The notes: generated from the sequence alone by a model not told the origin. A stretch of 64,000 nucleotides of DNA from Candidatus Villigracilaceae bacterium (GCA_026645935.1 JAPKMP010000009.1:114455-178454); one strand, 5' to 3'; shown: positions 40,557 through 50,568, numbered from the stretch's first letter. A program made the numbers and translations.

Positions 40557-41222
40557 TTATGCCTCCTTGCCTTCCTGAAGTTTTGCCCGGAGAGACCTAA
40601 CCCCTTCCAACGTGGCGCTTATGGTAAGCACATCGCCTTTAAACAGTTTCGCTGAAGGCGAAGGCAATTCTGCACGCCCGGCGCGGGTCAACGCGGCGCA
40701 CACAATGTCGTGGCAGCCGGAAAGCAACTCCGAGATGGTCATCCCATTCCATTTTTCGGGAATGAACATTTCATACATTTCCACTTCTCCGTTCCCGGCT
40801 GAGAATACGGCACGGAACGACGGGTCGATCATCAACTCCTGTACGCGCTCCGCACCCCATGCGGTGGAACTGACGATCTGCAACCCGAAGGCTTCAAGCA
40901 TCTCGCGCATGGCGGGATCATAATTCCGGACAATGACCTGCCTGACCTCCGGGTAATGCACGCGGACGGTGTGCCCGATCACAGCATTCATTGTGTCGGA
41001 ATTGGTAACGACCGCCACGCCGTCGGCTTTATCTGTGCTGGCGCGGGATAAGGTATCAGCGGAGAGAGAGTCGCCTTCGACGGTGCGTCCCCGAAAGTCC
41101 GGGTGGAGGCGGTTGAAGGTCTGGGGCTCGGAATCCACCACAACCACCTGATGTCCATTCGTGAATAGCCGGTACGCCAGTTCTGCTCCGAACCGCCCAC
41201 AACCTATGACGATGAAATTCAT
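40557..41222 (-). CDS. TrkA/KtrA-like RCK protein (first)
   Basis: The 221-residue protein begins MNFIVIGCGRFGAELAYRLF with a complete GxGxxG and ends the NAD-binding strand in VVVVDSEP. The TrkA-C domain follows from about residue 140. AAGGAG lies 7 nt before the ATG. It is the more canonical of the two RCK proteins. With its neighbour it could form a hetero-octameric ring below the transporter (inference). Confidence 0.87.
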   Translation of the reverse strand: MNFIVIGCGRFGAELAYRLFTNGHQVVVVDSEPQTFNRLHPDFRGRTVEGDSLSADTLSRASTDKADGVAVVTNSDTMNAVIGHTVRVHYPEVRQVIVRNYDPAMREMLEAFGLQIVSSTAWGAERVQELMIDPSFRAVFSAGNGEVEMYEMFIPEKWNGMTISELLSGCHDIVCAALTRAGRAELPSPSAKLFKGDVLTISATLEGVRSLRAKLQEGKEA

Positions 41223-41234
41223 TTTTAAAACTCC

Positions 41235-43217
41235 TTAATGACCGGTATGGCTGTCTTCCGCTTCGTGGACGTGATAAGGCACATTGGTGATGACGATGCC
41301 ATGTTGATTTTTCAATTGGGTTCTGAGGATTTCAGCAGTATTGGTGTGCAGGGCGGATGTCCAGCGGTTGTCGGAAACGAACTCTGGTACGACAACAGTG
41401 ATGATCTCGCCGGGCTGGCGGTTTTCGGCAATGTCGGCGATGTAATCCAGCAGCGGCTCGATGAACAGGCGATAGGGCGAATCGAGCATCACCAGACGGA
41501 CGCCTTCGCCCCAGGTTTCCCATTTTTTGCGAGTCTTCTCCGCATCGTCTGGCTCGATGACGATATGCAGGCAAGTCACATCGTCGGATAACATGCGGGC
41601 ATAGCGCAGGGCGGAAAGCGTTCCCTGATGCACGCCGCTGACCGGCATGATGACGCGGTGGCGGTGAGTCTGCGGCGGGATGATCCCGAAGTTATCGAGG
41701 GAAAGTTTGCGCGCAAGGTTCCGGTAGTGGATGTGGATCATCCAGAGGATGCCGATGAGGCTTGGAATCAGGACGAGCACCACATAGGCGCCATCCTGGA
41801 ACTTTGTGACGGCAAAGATCAACATGACGATGCCGGTACATAATGCGCCGAATCCGTTGGTGATCATCTTCAAACGCCAGAGCGGATCGTATGTCAATTT
41901 CGAGACGCGGGTATTCGTGTGAACGACATCTTCTTTTTTATTGAGAAGTTTTCCGCTCTTCCACCAACGCAGCGCCATGCCGGATTGAGCCAATGTAAAG
42001 GAAAGGAATACGCCAATCGCATAGAGCGGAATGAGGCGCGTCACGCTCGCCTGGAACAGTACGATCAAAGAAGACGATAATACCGCCAGCAGGACGATGC
42101 CGCGTGAATAGACAAGGCGGCTGCCGCGATAGGTCAATTGCCGCGGAAGGAAACCGTCCATTGCCATTAATGCGCTCAAGCGGGGGAAGCCGGCATAAGC
42201 GGTATTGCCAGCCAGGAGCAGGATGATCGTGGTGAAGAGGATCACTCCGAAGTAAAAGATGCCTTGACCGCCAAAGATGGTGCGTCCCAACTGGGAAATA
42301 ACAGTTTCGACCTCGGAAGGAACAGCCCCGACATGGTTTGAAAGGAAGGAGATGCCCATAAAGAGGGTCGCGAGGATGGCAGCCATCCATACCAGGGTGG
42401 TGGATGCATTCTTGCTGCGCGGTTCCTTGAACGCGGTGGTGCCGTTGGAAATGGCTTCTATGCCGGTCAACGCCGCTGTTCCGCTGGAGAAAGCATGCAA
42501 AATCAGAAAGGGCAGACCGAAGGCGGTAATTCCATGCGCCAGGATCTCGGGAGGATCGGTGACCGTTCCCAGTGACCCGGTGAAATATTGATACATCCCC
42601 ACCACGATCATGAGCAGCATGATGACAATGAACGACATGCTTGGCAAAGCGACCGCCGCACCCGACTCGCGGACACCGCGAAGGTTGATGAGCATCAGCA
42701 GAAACACGGCGCTCACTGCCATTGGCACGCGAAAATCATATAACTCGGGATATGCGGAAACGATCTGCGCAATGCCGGAGGAAACAGACACGGAAACCGT
42801 CAGGATGTAATCTGCTAAAAGGGCTGAGGCTGCCGTCAAACCAGCCTTTTCGCCCAGGTTGTCACGCGCCACAACGTATGCACCGCCGCCATCCGGGTAG
42901 GCATGGATGACCTGAACGTATGACAGGGCAACGATGGCGAGCAGGGCAACGATGGCCAGGGAGATGGGGAAGACATATCCAAAGGTATTGGGACCCGCTG
43001 CCGCCAATACAACCAGAATTTCCTGCGTGGCATACGCATTTGAAGAAAGTGCATCGGACGCGAAGACCGCCAGCCCAACCACCTTGCCAATGGTCTCATG
43101 CGATGCATCCGCTGTGGAAAGAGGCCGTCCGATCAGCCAGGAGCGCCAGGTCCGCGGCGGTTTATATTCCGTTTTGCGTTCGATGATGGGGGTTTGTTTG
43201 TTTTCTTGATCGATCAT
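41235..43217 (-). CDS. KimA-like APC-superfamily potassium transporter
   Basis: The 660-residue protein has about twelve membrane helices in its first 480 residues and a soluble C-terminal domain of about 170 residues with a USP-like start (HRHRVIMPVSGVHQGTLSALRYARML). The opening block GLAVFASDALSSNAYATQEIL is typical of the KimA/YdaO branch of high-affinity K+ importers. KimA of Bacillus is shut off by c-di-AMP. The ATG at 43217 is preferred to an upstream TTG. RCK genes follow within 13 nt. An amino acid permease role is the main alternative. Confidence 0.8.
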   Translation of the reverse strand: MIDQENKQTPIIERKTEYKPPRTWRSWLIGRPLSTADASHETIGKVVGLAVFASDALSSNAYATQEILVVLAAAGPNTFGYVFPISLAIVALLAIVALSYVQVIHAYPDGGGAYVVARDNLGEKAGLTAASALLADYILTVSVSVSSGIAQIVSAYPELYDFRVPMAVSAVFLLMLINLRGVRESGAAVALPSMSFIVIMLLMIVVGMYQYFTGSLGTVTDPPEILAHGITAFGLPFLILHAFSSGTAALTGIEAISNGTTAFKEPRSKNASTTLVWMAAILATLFMGISFLSNHVGAVPSEVETVISQLGRTIFGGQGIFYFGVILFTTIILLLAGNTAYAGFPRLSALMAMDGFLPRQLTYRGSRLVYSRGIVLLAVLSSSLIVLFQASVTRLIPLYAIGVFLSFTLAQSGMALRWWKSGKLLNKKEDVVHTNTRVSKLTYDPLWRLKMITNGFGALCTGIVMLIFAVTKFQDGAYVVLVLIPSLIGILWMIHIHYRNLARKLSLDNFGIIPPQTHRHRVIMPVSGVHQGTLSALRYARMLSDDVTCLHIVIEPDDAEKTRKKWETWGEGVRLVMLDSPYRLFIEPLLDYIADIAENRQPGEIITVVVPEFVSDNRWTSALHTNTAEILRTQLKNQHGIVITNVPYHVHEAEDSHTGH

Positions 43218-43272
43218 GAAGCACTGCCTTGCAGGCAAAAATTAAGCCCTTCCCGCGGAAGGACAAGGCTGG

Positions 43273-43278
43273 ATTATA
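43273..43278 (-). promoter_or_regulatory. Possible -10 box of the KimA operon
   Basis: On the minus strand TATAAT lies 55 nt before the ATG; no good -35 is seen. A CCTTCC-GCG-GGAAGG hairpin (about 43249-43263) would fall in the 5' leader. No c-di-AMP riboswitch could be recognised in the short leader. Confidence 0.4.
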
Positions 43279-43350
43279 GTCCGATTCTGAATTTTAGGTA
43301 TGGCACAGTGGGGGGAAGGACGCCGGGGTTGGTTCCTGTGAGAACCAAAA

Positions 43351-46300
43351 TCAGGCAGCTCCGCGATCTCGTGATTGTGCGAGCGGAATTTGCATATAAA
43401 AGGCGCTGCCCCTGCCTGCAACGCTTTCGACCCAGACACGCCCGCGGTGGTTCTCGGCGATGGAACGGACGATGGCGAGACCCAATCCCGAGCCAGGCTG
43501 GGCGCGCGCCTCGCGTTCCCTGCCGCGATAGAATTTCTCGAACAAATGCGGAATGTCCTCCGCGGGGATGCCGATGCCAGAGTCTTCGATGACAAAGACG
43601 AGCGCGCCCGGTTGGGATAAAGTGCGGATCGCCACCCTGCCATTGGGCGGGGTGTATTTGATGGCGTTCTCCAACAGGTTATACACCGCCTGATGCAAAA
43701 GTGCCTGGTCGGCTTCGACTGCGTGAGGCATATCCTTGGGTAATACCACGTTAAGTTGGATATTCTTCTGCAACGCCTGCAACTGAAGTGCGCCGGTTGT
43801 GCGTTCGATGATATCCAAGACAGAAACGTTCTCGACCTGCAAGCCGACGCCCGATTCGATGCGTCCGAGATCGAGAAGGTTGTTGACAAGGCGCGTCATG
43901 CTTTCGACCCCGGCGACGATCTTCCTAGCATACCCCACTTGTTGTTCGTTCAATTCGCCTGTCGTCTCGAGCATGGTGGCGTATCCGCGGATGAGGGTCA
44001 ATGGAGAACGCAGGTCGTGACTGACGGTCGATACGAAATCGGACTTCATGGTGTCCAGCTCCTTGAAGTAGGTCACATCCCGCATGATGCAGATGCGGCC
44101 GATCTGCCGTCCCTCCACCAGCACAGGCGACGCAGTTGCGAGATAGGTGCGCTTATCGGGAAGCAGGATTTCAGCGGATTGACCTTCGGAGGTCGTGCTT
44201 TGCAACAGGGCGAGAAGCGGACGCAGTTTGATGACCTGTTCCGTTTCCATGCCGCTCATGGCTTCGCCTGTTTCCTGCCCGAGCACGGAAGCTGCCGCAT
44301 GGTTGGCGATCAACAACCGGCTGCGATGATCCGTTACGATCACGGGGTCGGGCGAAGAATTGATGATCGCCTCCAACTGGCGGCGTGACGCCTCCGCGTT
44401 CAAATACAGATGCGCATTTGCGACCGCCAGAGCGGCCTGCCCCGCCAGCGTGGTCACAAAGCGCACATCCGAATCGGAGAATCGACGGGGTTGTTCATAT
44501 CCCGCCCATACCACGCCGTAATAACGATTCTCATGGCGCAAGGCAACTGCCAGCAGTGCCAGCGGTTGCGACAGGCCCGGGTCGAGAACTAATTCGCGCG
44601 AACGGGTCAGATTCGGCAGGACGACTTTCTCATGGCTTTGCGCGAGGTCGAGGATTTGATCGTCGAGATGGGCGTATGTATCCTGCGAGCCGCCCAATGC
44701 GAAGCGCGAAGGCGGTTCGACGAAGGTATCTGGAAGGACGCTGGGGGAAAGGACCACGCGTACCGATTTTGCCCCCGTGGAAAGGATCGCCTCAAGCACC
44801 GGTTTGACCGCATCCTGCATCTCCAGGCTGGAGGCTACATCCTGGCTGACCCTTAACAGACGGTTGAGTTCTTCCATCCGCGCGTGCAAACCGACGCGCA
44901 TCTGCTCGAAGGCGCGCCGTAACTGGGCGACCTCATCTTCACCGGTGACTTGTAGCGGGTGATCGAGATCCCCCTGCGCAATGCGATTGGCTTCGACCGC
45001 CAGTCCCTTCAAAGATCTGGTCACCACGCGCAAACCGAGTCGCGTTAAAACCAGCGCCACTGCGGAGAGGAGGATGATCATCAATGCGAGCGGCGCAGAG
45101 ATGTTCAATGCCAGTTGCTGGGCGCGCCGCGCGGGGACGGTCATGACGACCGCCCATGGATGCCCCTCCACCGGATGGTAATACACGATCTGGCGTGTGC
45201 CGTCGGGAGCGGTGTTGTCATAAAAGAACGGCTCGGGACCAGCTTGACCTTCGTATTGCGTCAGCGTTTGAGCATCACCCGAATGATAGATAATATCGTT
45301 GCGATCGTCCACTAGCATGCCCGAGCCTTCAAGGTCAAGCATGTCATCCAGGCTTTTGACGAGCGGCATGGTCAGCGGATTCCCTTCGATGGTCGTGCGC
45401 CCGATCAGGACGCGGCGCACCTGATTCTCTCTGACGATTGCCACAAGAAAGGAAATCCGCGATGGGGTGGCTTCGGAGTTCGACGGGATGGAATAGACCT
45501 GGGTCAACACGCCTTGCGTGGCAAATAAAATCCCTGAATCTTCTTCGGCATGCAATCGGAACCCTGAACGAGTATCCTCGGGGTAGATCGCCAGCACATC
45601 ACGGGAGACTGCATCCATAACGATCAGTTGATCGAAATAGGGCACGGCTTTGATGCGCGAAGAAAGGATGGCGGTTAAATCCGATCCCGTCGAGTCGATC
45701 ATGCCCGGCTCCGCGGCTATTTGTTCTGCCAGGCTTTGGCCTGTTCCCAAAAAGAAAGGCACGCTCTGCGCTGCTGATTCCCCCCCGCTTGATAACCGGT
45801 CTTCAAGCAGGACACGCGCCGATTGTCCCGTTATCAACCAGCCCCCGATGAGCAGGGAGAAGAGCAGGAGCAGAATGAAAGCGCTCACAGCAAAGATAAA
45901 ACGCGACTCGAGGCTTTTTTCTCCGGGTGAAGGCTGTAAGGGTTGGTTGATCCCCCAGCGGGCGGAAAAGGCGGTCGAAAAGATTTGTGCGACCAACCCG
46001 CCGATCAACATTTCGCCGCCGAATGCCAGCGTAATGATCAGGGCGTTGCTGATGGCAAAATCGAGGCGCGCGGTTGTATGCGTCGATGCGCCCCAATCGG
46101 TCAACAACGCGCTCAACGTGTAGAACAAGGTATGGATGGGAATCAACAACAGCGCCCCCGTCAACGGCTGGCGCAGTAAACGATATGCGGGTGTTCTATA
46201 TCGCTGGCGGGTGTTGATCGAGAACCAAACGCCGAGAAATGCGAATTCAAGGATCGGAAAAAGCGAATACAGATCCCATGCGCCGCGGATCAAACCCGCG

Positions 46301-46653
46301 AACGCCCCGAGGACTGCACCGGCAAATGGTCCAAGCAGCCCGCCGCCCAACATCCAGGGAATGGCGGATAAAACCATCAGCGCGGAACCCGGCACCTCGG
46401 CGGGCAGACCGGGCAGAGGGCGGACCGAGCCGAAGGTCAATCTCACACCGATGAATAAATTAAAGAGAGGAACAAGGATGAACAAAAAAAGAAAAAGTCC
46501 CCAGTCCTTCGATCCCCACGCGGGCTGGCTTTTGCGCTTGTTGTAAAGGAATCCTGCCAGCGCGGCAAACAACGCAGCCCATGCCAGCCATCCTGCAAGA
46601 GTGGGCGGAGCAGGGAATGGAATGCCTGCAAGGAGCGTTGCGATGAAATCCAT
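43351..46653 (-). CDS. Large multidomain sensor histidine kinase
   Basis: The 1100-residue protein has, in order, an N-terminal block of five to seven membrane helices (1-230), a helix near 250-275, an extracytoplasmic dCACHE-like sensor (about 280-530), a helix, HAMP (about 555-610), GAF (about 625-780), PAS (about 790-895), HisKA with phospho-acceptor His near 877 (STVSHDLRSPLTLIRGY), and an ATPase domain with NLLENAIKYTP, DSGIGIP and GSGLGLAI. No response regulator is adjacent. A TATAAT box 6 nt before the ATG suggests a leaderless mRNA. The signal is unknown; proximity to the K+ module is suggestive only. Confidence 0.9.
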   Translation of the reverse strand: MDFIATLLAGIPFPAPPTLAGWLAWAALFAALAGFLYNKRKSQPAWGSKDWGLFLFLFILVPLFNLFIGVRLTFGSVRPLPGLPAEVPGSALMVLSAIPWMLGGGLLGPFAGAVLGAFAGLIRGAWDLYSLFPILEFAFLGVWFSINTRQRYRTPAYRLLRQPLTGALLLIPIHTLFYTLSALLTDWGASTHTTARLDFAISNALIITLAFGGEMLIGGLVAQIFSTAFSARWGINQPLQPSPGEKSLESRFIFAVSAFILLLLFSLLIGGWLITGQSARVLLEDRLSSGGESAAQSVPFFLGTGQSLAEQIAAEPGMIDSTGSDLTAILSSRIKAVPYFDQLIVMDAVSRDVLAIYPEDTRSGFRLHAEEDSGILFATQGVLTQVYSIPSNSEATPSRISFLVAIVRENQVRRVLIGRTTIEGNPLTMPLVKSLDDMLDLEGSGMLVDDRNDIIYHSGDAQTLTQYEGQAGPEPFFYDNTAPDGTRQIVYYHPVEGHPWAVVMTVPARRAQQLALNISAPLALMIILLSAVALVLTRLGLRVVTRSLKGLAVEANRIAQGDLDHPLQVTGEDEVAQLRRAFEQMRVGLHARMEELNRLLRVSQDVASSLEMQDAVKPVLEAILSTGAKSVRVVLSPSVLPDTFVEPPSRFALGGSQDTYAHLDDQILDLAQSHEKVVLPNLTRSRELVLDPGLSQPLALLAVALRHENRYYGVVWAGYEQPRRFSDSDVRFVTTLAGQAALAVANAHLYLNAEASRRQLEAIINSSPDPVIVTDHRSRLLIANHAAASVLGQETGEAMSGMETEQVIKLRPLLALLQSTTSEGQSAEILLPDKRTYLATASPVLVEGRQIGRICIMRDVTYFKELDTMKSDFVSTVSHDLRSPLTLIRGYATMLETTGELNEQQVGYARKIVAGVESMTRLVNNLLDLGRIESGVGLQVENVSVLDIIERTTGALQLQALQKNIQLNVVLPKDMPHAVEADQALLHQAVYNLLENAIKYTPPNGRVAIRTLSQPGALVFVIEDSGIGIPAEDIPHLFEKFYRGREREARAQPGSGLGLAIVRSIAENHRGRVWVESVAGRGSAFYMQIPLAQSRDRGAA

Positions 46654-46659
46654 TTATTT

Positions 46660-46665
46660 ATTATA
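46660..46665 (-). promoter_or_regulatory. -10 box for a leaderless histidine kinase mRNA
   Basis: On the minus strand TATAAT is followed by six A/T bases and then the ATG at 46653. There is no Shine-Dalgarno. Confidence 0.55.
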
Positions 46666-46710
46666 GCCTCAAACATTTGCCCCGACATAAAAAAGAACCT
46701 GTTTTGTGAA

Positions 46711-47433
46711 TTATCCCCCGCGATATTTTTCCGGCAGGAGGTTTGCGATCTCCGCCATGATGCGGCTCGTGCCCTCGTTCATCGCCTCACGACGCGCTGA
46801 TGCATTTTCCTCCAGCCTGAATGTTTTCCCTACCCGCATATGGACTTGCGCGCGCTTGAATCTTTTCATCTGACCGTATACGTTTTCATTCTCTGTGCCA
46901 CTGACGGCGACTGGCAGGATCGGCGCGCCTGATTTATAGGCGAGGAACGCCGCGCCATGCGTGCCCTCCTCCAATGCGCCGGTCAATGAGTAGCGTCCTT
47001 CCGGCGCGATGACGATTCTGCGACCCTCGGCGAGACCTTCCAGCGCGGCGCGCAATGCGCGTTTATCCGGCTTCCCGCGATGAAGCCAGATCACGCCATA
47101 ATGATCGATGAGTTCGCCGAGAATGGGAAGGTCATACAATTCGATCTTGGCGAGCGCGTCAGGTGTAAATGGGAGCGAAGAGATAAGCGTGGGCACATCG
47201 GCATCGCCGAGATGATTGATGACGATTAATAATGGTCCTCGTTGCGGAATGTTTTCCAATCCCTCCTTCGTCACCCGCAGACATGCCCACGTAACGAATT
47301 TGATCAGCCCGTGCGAAAATTTGCGGAAGGCGAGGCGGAGGCGGGTTAACCGGGGCAGGCGCACCAACTCCGGCTTCCATACTTCTGTAATGGGTTTAGG
47401 CGGAGGCGATGGCTTGTCCGGCATAGACGCCAT
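46711..47433 (-). CDS. PlsC-type 1-acyl-glycerol-3-phosphate acyltransferase (second of pair)
   Basis: The 240-residue protein has the acyltransferase motif I NHLGDADVPTL (H-x4-D type), motif II IWLHRGKPDKRALRAAL and motif III APEGRYSLTG. It transfers acyl chains in phospholipid synthesis on the inner membrane face. It overlaps the end of the upstream plsC gene by 38 nt and ends the operon. The N-terminal Pro-rich segment (DKPSPPPKPITEVWKPE) is not conserved. Confidence 0.85.
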   Translation of the reverse strand: MASMPDKPSPPPKPITEVWKPELVRLPRLTRLRLAFRKFSHGLIKFVTWACLRVTKEGLENIPQRGPLLIVINHLGDADVPTLISSLPFTPDALAKIELYDLPILGELIDHYGVIWLHRGKPDKRALRAALEGLAEGRRIVIAPEGRYSLTGALEEGTHGAAFLAYKSGAPILPVAVSGTENENVYGQMKRFKRAQVHMRVGKTFRLEENASARREAMNEGTSRIMAEIANLLPEKYRGG

Positions 47434-48082
47434 GATACTCCCCGGGCAGCAATCCCGCGATGTGCCGCATGACCATATCCGCGTTGTGCTGGCGCAATTC
47501 CCTGCGTTCCGATCCTTTTTGGGTCACCGGCGGGAAGTGAATCGGCTTGCCGATGCGCATTTCGAGTTTGGGACGTTCGCCACGTCTGGCTCTCTGCCAG
47601 AAATCATCCGTCGTGTTGAGGATGCCGACAGGAACGACCGGCGCGCTCGCATGTTCGATGATATATCCGACTCCAGGCAGGGCGCGCTGCATGGCCGGCT
47701 TGTGCGAACGCCCACCTTCGGGAGCAATCGCCAGCGGACGACCTGCCTTCAAAACCGCCAGCATTGTTTCAAGCAGATGGCGGTCGTAATCCCCGCGGTG
47801 AACAGGGATGACTCCGTACAGTTTAAGGATGGATCCCTGCCCTTTTTTCTCGAAGACATCTGCCGCACCGACGATCTCGGGCTGTTCGGGCCAAAAGGAG
47901 ACTAGAAGAGGCGGGTCGAAGATCGAGATGTGGTTCATCGCGATCACATACGGAGTCCCAAGCGGAACATTCTCACGTCCCACAACTTTTATCTGCCCGA
48001 GGACGTGAAAGATGAGGCGGAATACCGGGCGGAGATAAATCCGATTGAGGCGTATATGCAGCGGGACGGTATAGGATTTCAT
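47396..48082 (-). CDS. PlsC-type 1-acyl-glycerol-3-phosphate acyltransferase (first of pair)
   Basis: The 228-residue protein has motif I NHISIFDPPLL, motif II VIPVHRGDYDRHLLE and motif III APEGGRSHKPAM. The two adjacent PlsC proteins are only moderately alike, so they may differ in acyl specificity or act in sequence. The ATG at 48082 is used; an upstream TTG would add MII. It lies 51 nt after cmk with a hairpin in the gap. Confidence 0.85.
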   Translation of the reverse strand: MKSYTVPLHIRLNRIYLRPVFRLIFHVLGQIKVVGRENVPLGTPYVIAMNHISIFDPPLLVSFWPEQPEIVGAADVFEKKGQGSILKLYGVIPVHRGDYDRHLLETMLAVLKAGRPLAIAPEGGRSHKPAMQRALPGVGYIIEHASAPVVPVGILNTTDDFWQRARRGERPKLEMRIGKPIHFPPVTQKGSERRELRQHNADMVMRHIAGLLPGEYHGVYAGQAIASA

Positions 48083-48092
48083 TATTATCAAA

Positions 48093-48125
48093 AGACCTGA
48101 CGGGTTGCCAAAACCTGTCAGGTCT
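48093..48125. repeat. AGACCTGAC hairpin between cmk and plsC
   Basis: AGACCTGACGGGTT and AACCTGTCAGGTCT form a 14-bp stem with one G-T pair. On the minus strand it is followed by TTTTG, so it could be a weak terminator or attenuator inside the operon. Confidence 0.6.
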
Positions 48126-48133
48126 CGATGATT

Positions 48134-48823
48134 TTATTCACACATCTCAAGCACGCGGGTATAGACCTGGTCTTCGCTCAATTCGTCGGTGTTGATGATG
48201 ACCGCATCCCCGGCGGGACGCAAGGGAGCGACCGCGCGGGTAGAGTCGATCCTATCGCGTTCGATCATCTTCTTGAGCAGGTCGTCGAGGTCTGCGTGCT
48301 CGCCGCGTTCGACGATCTCATCGTATCGACGGCGCGCGCGTTCCTCGGCGCTGGCATCCAGGTACACTTTCAGATCCGCTTCCGGCAGGACGACCGTGCC
48401 GATGTCCCTGCCAACCATGACCACTTTCCCGCGCATACCGATACGACGCTGCTGTTCTGACAATGCTTTGCGCACACCGGGGTATGCTGATATGGCAGAC
48501 ACCTTCGATTCAACTTCGCCGGAGCGGATATCCCAGGTCACATCCTTCCCGCCGATGAGCACATCGCAGGGGCGCCCGTCGTTTTGAGACGGCGGTCGGA
48601 TATCGATCTGAGCAGACTGCGCCATCTGCGTGATAAGCTCTTCATTCTGCATGTCCATATCGTGATCGAGCGCGATCCAGGTCACGGCGCGGTACATGAT
48701 GCCGGTGTCGAAGAAAAGATAGCCGAGTTTTTCAGCAAGCCGTCGTCCGACCGTGGTCTTGCCGGAGGCGGCGGGTCCGTCTAACGCGATGATGGAGGGG
48801 GGATGGTTCGTCATGCTATTCAT
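48134..48823 (-). CDS. cmk: Cytidylate kinase
   Basis: The 229-residue kinase has the P-loop ALDGPAASGKTTV, the CMP-binding YRAVTW and GRDIGTVVLPEADLKVYLDAS, and the lid region RARRRYDE. It phosphorylates CMP and dCMP. The gene overlaps the end of the upstream GT39-like gene by 8 nt. Cmk next to PlsC acyltransferases is common and links CTP supply to phospholipid synthesis. Confidence 0.93.
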   Translation of the reverse strand: MNSMTNHPPSIIALDGPAASGKTTVGRRLAEKLGYLFFDTGIMYRAVTWIALDHDMDMQNEELITQMAQSAQIDIRPPSQNDGRPCDVLIGGKDVTWDIRSGEVESKVSAISAYPGVRKALSEQQRRIGMRGKVVMVGRDIGTVVLPEADLKVYLDASAEERARRRYDEIVERGEHADLDDLLKKMIERDRIDSTRAVAPLRPAGDAVIINTDELSEDQVYTRVLEMCE

Positions 48824-50561
48824 CGAGAAACAGATCGCTCTTTGCCCACAAGATGATCAGTTCCCTGCTTTGCGGCATTTCGCGCAGGGAAACCCAGCGG
48901 AACCATGCCGCGGTGTCTGCGTATCTCCAGATGGGTGTCTGTCTCCAGATGAAGTCCTGACCGCGATACGCGGATTCCAAACTGACGGGATTCGACTCGA
49001 ACGGCGTAATGACAAAGTCGGGCGCGCTGTCCGCGTCCAGCGTGTCTACGAATTGGACGGGGTTTTCACGCAGCGCCCATTCGAGCGCGGAGGAATCCAA
49101 GCCCAGGATTGCAACCGAGCCGACATGGTCATTTCCGCGCCCAAGCTCCGAGATCTGGCTGACGGTCTCGCGCAGCAAACTCTCCTGCAAAGGAACGCCG
49201 GGAAGCCACCACATCTCCGGCGCGTTCAAGCCACGCAAGCCTGCGGAGCCGAATGTGCCGCTGAGACTCAGCACACCCAGGGCGACCGCCAGACCCCACA
49301 CGCCTCCGATCCGCGCGATGCGGATGGACCAGCCAGCCGCGACAAGGATCAGACTGACGACCAAGAGCAGGAGCGAACCGATCAGCATTCCCGCGCGGAG
49401 TCGATAATCGGGCGTGCCCACAGGGAGGAAGTTGATTCCCGCCATACCGAGCCAGGCAAAGACCCAGATGAAGAGAGTAAGCAGCGCGACCCCGGCAACT
49501 TCACGCCGCTCATCGGGATAGATGGAAATGTGACGCGCCAGTTCAAGGGAGGCAAGCGCGTTGAGCGGAATCAGCATCCATGCCAGGTCTGCCATTTCGC
49601 GGGCTGGCAGGAAGACGACCAGCAAAAGCGGGATGAAAAGCCAGATGCTCAAAACCATGATGCGCCGCAGACCGCGAGTCCAGCCGCGGATTAATGCGAC
49701 AATGGAAAGCAGAAGCGCGAACGGTTGATAGATGAGCAATGAGATGAACAGCATTCCGCGCGTAATATCGGAAAGGGATCTCCAATCGTTGATGAACGCA
49801 GGGATTGACGAGAACGTCGCACCAAGCCCGCCGGGGACGGTGAAGAAGAGGGTCCCGGCGAGGAAAAAGGTGAAGAGGAAGGGGATGTATGTCGAAGAAT
49901 GAATTATGAAGGCTGAAGGCGTTGCCCTGACTGGCAAAGTCGTGTCGAAGGGTTGAAGGTCGGAGTCTTCTTGTTTCTCGTCACCCGTTTCTTTGGTTGG
50001 TTTGCGGACCAGAAGGAATCGTGAAATGGGATACGCGATGAGGAGGCTCAACAATCCGAACCAGACGGACGGTCCGCTGAGGAGGGCAAGGGCGGCTGTG
50101 ATGGCGGCGGGTTGATATTTTTTCTTGTTGATGAACCCGGCGGTAAAGACGAGGAAGGTAATCGCAAAGATCGGGCTCGCGGCTTGACGGGAGATGGCGA
50201 CCAAGCCCGGGTCCAATGCGAGGAAGAAGGCGAGAAGCAGGCTCGGGCGCGGTTTGAGGCGGTCGTCAAAGAGGAGGGGCGCTAAAACGAGGAGTCCGCC
50301 GATAAGGGCGGGGATGGATCGAGCGAGGAAATTCGTCCCTCCGCCGAAAAGCAAAAACATCACGGACGTGGAAAGGATATAAAGCGGATGCGGGCTGAGC
50401 GCCGGGTCTTCGCCATGCGAGATTCGCAGGGCTTGCAGGGCGGGCGCGGCTTCGGCGTCGGTGAGGGGCAGCGCGCCGAGTTGAATGAAACGGACGAACA
50501 AGGCGATGAGGAAAGCCAGCACGTACAGCGGGGCTTCGTATTTGAATCGTCGGTAGGTCAT
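48816..50561 (-). CDS. GT39/ArnT-like polytopic glycosyltransferase or related membrane protein
   Basis: The 581-residue protein has about twelve hydrophobic segments. The first loop reads LPLTDAEAAPALQAL, with an acidic D-x-E pair where GT-C enzymes (PMT/ArnT) have their metal and catalytic acids. A soluble C-terminal domain of about 120 residues follows. GT-C enzymes move a sugar from a lipid carrier to protein or glycolipid outside the membrane. Several family motifs are weak, so the exact reaction is open. A TACAAT box 7 nt before the ATG suggests a leaderless mRNA for this operon. Confidence 0.7.
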   Translation of the reverse strand: MTYRRFKYEAPLYVLAFLIALFVRFIQLGALPLTDAEAAPALQALRISHGEDPALSPHPLYILSTSVMFLLFGGGTNFLARSIPALIGGLLVLAPLLFDDRLKPRPSLLLAFFLALDPGLVAISRQAASPIFAITFLVFTAGFINKKKYQPAAITAALALLSGPSVWFGLLSLLIAYPISRFLLVRKPTKETGDEKQEDSDLQPFDTTLPVRATPSAFIIHSSTYIPFLFTFFLAGTLFFTVPGGLGATFSSIPAFINDWRSLSDITRGMLFISLLIYQPFALLLSIVALIRGWTRGLRRIMVLSIWLFIPLLLVVFLPAREMADLAWMLIPLNALASLELARHISIYPDERREVAGVALLTLFIWVFAWLGMAGINFLPVGTPDYRLRAGMLIGSLLLLVVSLILVAAGWSIRIARIGGVWGLAVALGVLSLSGTFGSAGLRGLNAPEMWWLPGVPLQESLLRETVSQISELGRGNDHVGSVAILGLDSSALEWALRENPVQFVDTLDADSAPDFVITPFESNPVSLESAYRGQDFIWRQTPIWRYADTAAWFRWVSLREMPQSRELIILWAKSDLFLDE

Positions 50562-50568
50562 GGGCGCA

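Noticed and set aside
43218..43350. Possible c-di-AMP riboswitch before the KimA-like gene
   Set aside because: The leader after the likely -10 box is only about 50 nt and shows one small hairpin, too short for a ydaO-type riboswitch.
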